Positions 5,968 to 7,290 of a DNA stretch of 7,290 nucleotides are shown here, piece by piece. The stretch spans positions 1 through 7,290 of the forward strand of contig JACCSL010001005.1 of assembly GCA_013812995.1 (NCBI GenBank), in the 5' to 3' direction. Source of the DNA: Ardenticatenales bacterium. Lineage in GTDB: Bacteria; Chloroflexota; Anaerolineae; Ardenticatenales; Ardenticatenaceae. The stretch's first letter is position 1, and every line of letters begins with the position of its first letter. Under the pieces are notes generated by a model. It made no database searches. It saw nothing but the letters and a program-made list of their open reading frames with translations, and was not told the origin of the DNA. The position numbers and the translations under genes are program-made.

Positions 5968-6039
5968 TGACTCGCCAGGGGCTCGAACCCTGAACCCTCG
6001 CATTAAAAGTGCGATGCTCTACCATTGAGCTAGCGAGTC
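5968..6039 (-). tRNA. tRNA-Lys (anticodon TTT)
   Basis: The - strand folds as acceptor GACTCGC/GCGAGTC with A73, D-arm GCTC AATGGTA GAGC, anticodon stem TCGCA/TGCGA with loop CTTTTAA, and T-arm CAGGG TTCGAGC CCCTG. No CCA is encoded. The trailer right after it reads CTCGC, which with A73 gives ACTCGC and repeats six bases of its own 5' acceptor strand. It is the first tRNA of the block and starts 17 bases after an intrinsic terminator. Confidence 0.96.
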
Positions 6040-6056
6040 GTTAAAAAGTTGATTAG

Positions 6057-6088
6057 AAAAAAAAAGGCGTGAGAAGAAGCCTCACGCC
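6057..6088 (-). terminator. intrinsic terminator upstream of tRNA-Lys
   Basis: On the - strand GGCGTGAG (6088-6081) and CTCACGCC (6073-6066) form a perfect 8-bp stem with a 7-base loop, followed by nine Ts (6065-6057). It ends only 17 bases before tRNA-Lys, leaving no room for a full promoter between them. It either ends a small RNA, or acts as an attenuator for the tRNA-Lys/rnpB operon. Confidence 0.88.
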
Positions 6089-6206
6089 GCTCGGATGGAG
6101 GAGCCTGCTAGCAGGTTTCCCCCCGAACGGGTGGGGACGAATTTTTTATATGAGGGTTTACACTAAAAAAGGGCATAGCAGGTGAATACCTTTTATCCTC
6201 AGAACG
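6057..6206 (-). ncRNA. candidate small RNA or attenuated leader RNA
   Basis: The stretch runs from the predicted start near 6206, set by a near-consensus promoter, to the terminator T-run at 6057: about 150 nt. In order it has a short AGGT/ACCT hairpin (6191-6180), an A/T-rich middle, a C-rich/G-rich hairpin (6136-6119, CCC GTTC GGG core with outer CCC/GGG), the palindrome CCTGCTAGCAGG (6115-6104) and the terminator hairpin. I do not recognise a known riboswitch, T-box, 6S, SRP RNA or tmRNA in it. It is placed so that any read-through enters tRNA-Lys. A standalone small RNA and a regulatory leader are both open. Confidence 0.5.
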
Positions 6207-6212
6207 AATCGC

Positions 6213-6241
6213 ATGATACCACGCGCGACCCTCATTGTCAA
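6213..6241 (-). promoter_or_regulatory. strong sigma-70 type promoter
   Basis: On the - strand a perfect TTGACA (6241-6236), a 17-bp spacer and TATCAT (6218-6213, 5/6) give the best promoter in the window. It lies 41 bases after the lipoprotein stop codon and points into the candidate leader RNA and tRNA-Lys. The predicted start is near 6206. Confidence 0.8.
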
Positions 6242-6281
6242 GGGAGAAAGTGATATTTTACCCCGCACCCGTCTTGCTGTT

Positions 6282-6707
6282 TCAGGGGGGAATGATGCCC
6301 TGGAGGAGCATGAAGTCGGTGGTGGACTCCCCGCGCGGGTGAAAGGCGAGGATGGCGCGCTGCTGGCCGCGATGGTAGCGGCGCACCGCTCCCCCATCGC
6401 CGAATTGCAGCACATCCACGAGGGTCCATTGAAAGCGCTCTAGCTCGTCATCGTAGTATTCCATTGTGTCGAGAAAGGGCTGATCGACCTGGAAATAGCC
6501 AATAAGGTCCTCATCTATGGTCTCGCGGTGAACCTGACCGATGGTCAGCAGGGCATTCGGCATTGTATCGCGCGCAAGGCCCGTCGCGTTCGGAATGAGA
6601 GGAATGTTCCCGAGGGTCGGCCCCTCGGGATTGGCAGGCGCGCGGGGGGTGCAGGCCAGCAGCCATGTGGTTAGTAGGATGAGGAGAAAAATAGTGTATC
6701 GGGTCAA
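6282..6707 (-). CDS. small lipoprotein of unknown function
   Basis: The 141-residue product begins with a hydrophobic signal (residues 5-18) ending in the lipobox LLAC with C19, so it should be lipid-anchored outside the membrane. The mature part has IPLIPNATGLA (35-45) and later EYYDDELERFQW (83-94) and GEST near the end. This resembles a class of small lipoproteins with 'IPvYPgA ... FY...L...GW' that I recall from Chloroflexota; no function is known to me. The start is TTG at 6707, with GAGG at 6716-6713 as ribosome binding site. TTGA overlaps the upstream hydrolase stop by 4 bases, so the two are probably co-translated. The lipobox is clear; the role is unknown. Confidence 0.82.
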   Translation of the reverse strand: MTRYTIFLLILLTTWLLACTPRAPANPEGPTLGNIPLIPNATGLARDTMPNALLTIGQVHRETIDEDLIGYFQVDQPFLDTMEYYDDELERFQWTLVDVLQFGDGGAVRRYHRGQQRAILAFHPRGESTTDFMLLQGIIPP

Positions 6708-7290
6708 GGTCGCCTCAAAAATCGTAGAATTTCCTGTTCAAAGGATGCACGCCGCCAGCCCTCCGTGCCCATGAAGTGGGTCGCCTGGGGCATCACCCAG
6801 AGGGCGGCATTCGGGAGGGTCTGGTACAAAGCAACCATATCCTCTAGCGGCACCACCGCATCACGGTCCCCGGTGATGAGTAGTGTCGGGTGGGTGATGG
6901 CGGCGAGGTCATGAAGTTCATGCGTATGCTCGCTGGTGGCCGGGTCGAACGCATCGGCCACCTTCTTCGTTACCTCAAGCCACGCCTCGGGGCCGCCCTG
7001 AGGCGTGTGCTGCTCGCTCATCCAACGGTCCAGCCGCCACTGCCGCCACGTTTCCGGCTCGGCCATGCGCAGCACGCCCGCATGGAGTTCCGGCGTGCTT
7101 CGATAGCTGGTGCGGAAGAGCACGAGCCGCCCAAAGCGCTCTGGGTGATGGCGAACCAACCAGAAGACCGTTGCCCCACCCATCGAGGAGCCGCTGAGAT
7201 GAACCTTGGGCAGGGCCAACGCATCAAGCAGCGCCAGCACCGCCTCCCCCATCTCACTTATGGTGAGACGCGCCACGCTGGGGCTTGCCC
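6704..7290 (-). CDS. alpha/beta-hydrolase, C-terminal part (5' end outside window)
   Basis: The frame is open to the window edge and ends at TGA 6706-6704. About 195 residues are seen. Counting from an internal GTG at 7276, the nucleophile elbow GSSMG is at 29-33 (Ser31), the acid is probably Asp139 in TGDRDAVVP, and the catalytic His is H167 in ATHFMG. The stretch before the elbow (LTISEMGEAVLALLDAL) is the usual helix before the elbow. The GTG at 7276 is unlikely to be the true start, because the oxyanion and first-strand regions (about 70-80 residues) would be missing. Such enzymes hydrolyse esters, lactones or similar bonds; the substrate cannot be told. It is the first of two coupled genes with the lipoprotein. 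Confidence 0.9.
   Translation of the reverse strand, partial: ASPSVARLTISEMGEAVLALLDALALPKVHLSGSSMGGATVFWLVRHHPERFGRLVLFRTSYRSTPELHAGVLRMAEPETWRQWRLDRWMSEQHTPQGGPEAWLEVTKKVADAFDPATSEHTHELHDLAAITHPTLLITGDRDAVVPLEDMVALYQTLPNAALWVMPQATHFMGTEGWRRASFEQEILRFLRRP

Noticed and set aside
5509..5970. Two + strand frames of 64 and 71 codons
   Set aside because: They lie in the antisense of RNase P RNA and have no ribosome binding site or protein-like pattern.
6057..6206. T-box, lysine riboswitch, 6S RNA, SRP RNA or tmRNA
   Set aside because: None of the conserved motifs of these RNAs that I know can be found on the - strand.
6158..6443. Frames on both strands over the lipoprotein 3' end and leader region
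   Set aside because: They overlap the lipoprotein gene in other frames and the strong promoter, and have no family-like features.
1..7290. Insertion sequence, integrated element or CRISPR array
   Set aside because: There is no transposase or integrase gene, no duplicated tRNA 3' end and no regularly spaced direct repeats.

Overview
The window looks like chromosomal DNA from a GC-rich bacterium. No plasmid, phage, insertion-sequence or CRISPR signal is visible. The MoxR/CoxE-type pair, a RecQ ending in a UvrD/PcrA-like C-terminal domain, an SRPBCC 'cyclase/dehydrase' protein and tandem CGTTGGA heptamers between genes together suggest Chloroflexota (Chloroflexales-like). That placement is an inference from memory of such genomes; no 16S rRNA or other marker is present to confirm it.

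Left part, + strand (1-4791): the 3' end of a MoxR-family AAA+ ATPase; an AT-richer small membrane-anchored protein resembling DUF6174; a VWA protein of the CoxE type; a RecQ-family helicase with its zinc site before a C-terminal Tudor/UvrD-like domain; and a small SRPBCC lipid-binding-fold protein. MoxR ATPases and CoxE-type VWA proteins normally act together as an assembly or metal-insertion chaperone pair. Here the DUF6174-like gene sits between them.

Centre, - strand (4850-6206): a stable-RNA block read right to left as candidate leader RNA, terminator, tRNA-Lys(TTT), RNase P RNA (rnpB), tRNA-Ala(TGC), tRNA-Asn(GTT), tRNA-Val(TAC), tRNA with CAT anticodon, tRNA-His(GTG), tRNA-Pro(GGG). 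Three promoter-like sites lie at its entry, just before tRNA-Ala and before tRNA-His. The block converges on the SRPBCC gene, and both end at one perfect bidirectional terminator (4805-4851) whose stem overlaps the encoded CCA end of tRNA-Pro. RNase P RNA is thus embedded among its own substrates.

Right part, - strand (6282-7290): the C-terminal part of an alpha/beta-hydrolase whose stop overlaps the TTG start of a small lipoprotein gene. Downstream of these lies the most interesting stretch: a near-consensus promoter (TTGACA, 17 bp, TATCAT) followed by about 120 nt of structured leader and then a strong intrinsic terminator only 17 nt before tRNA-Lys. This is either a small RNA gene or an attenuator controlling entry into the tRNA-Lys/rnpB operon.
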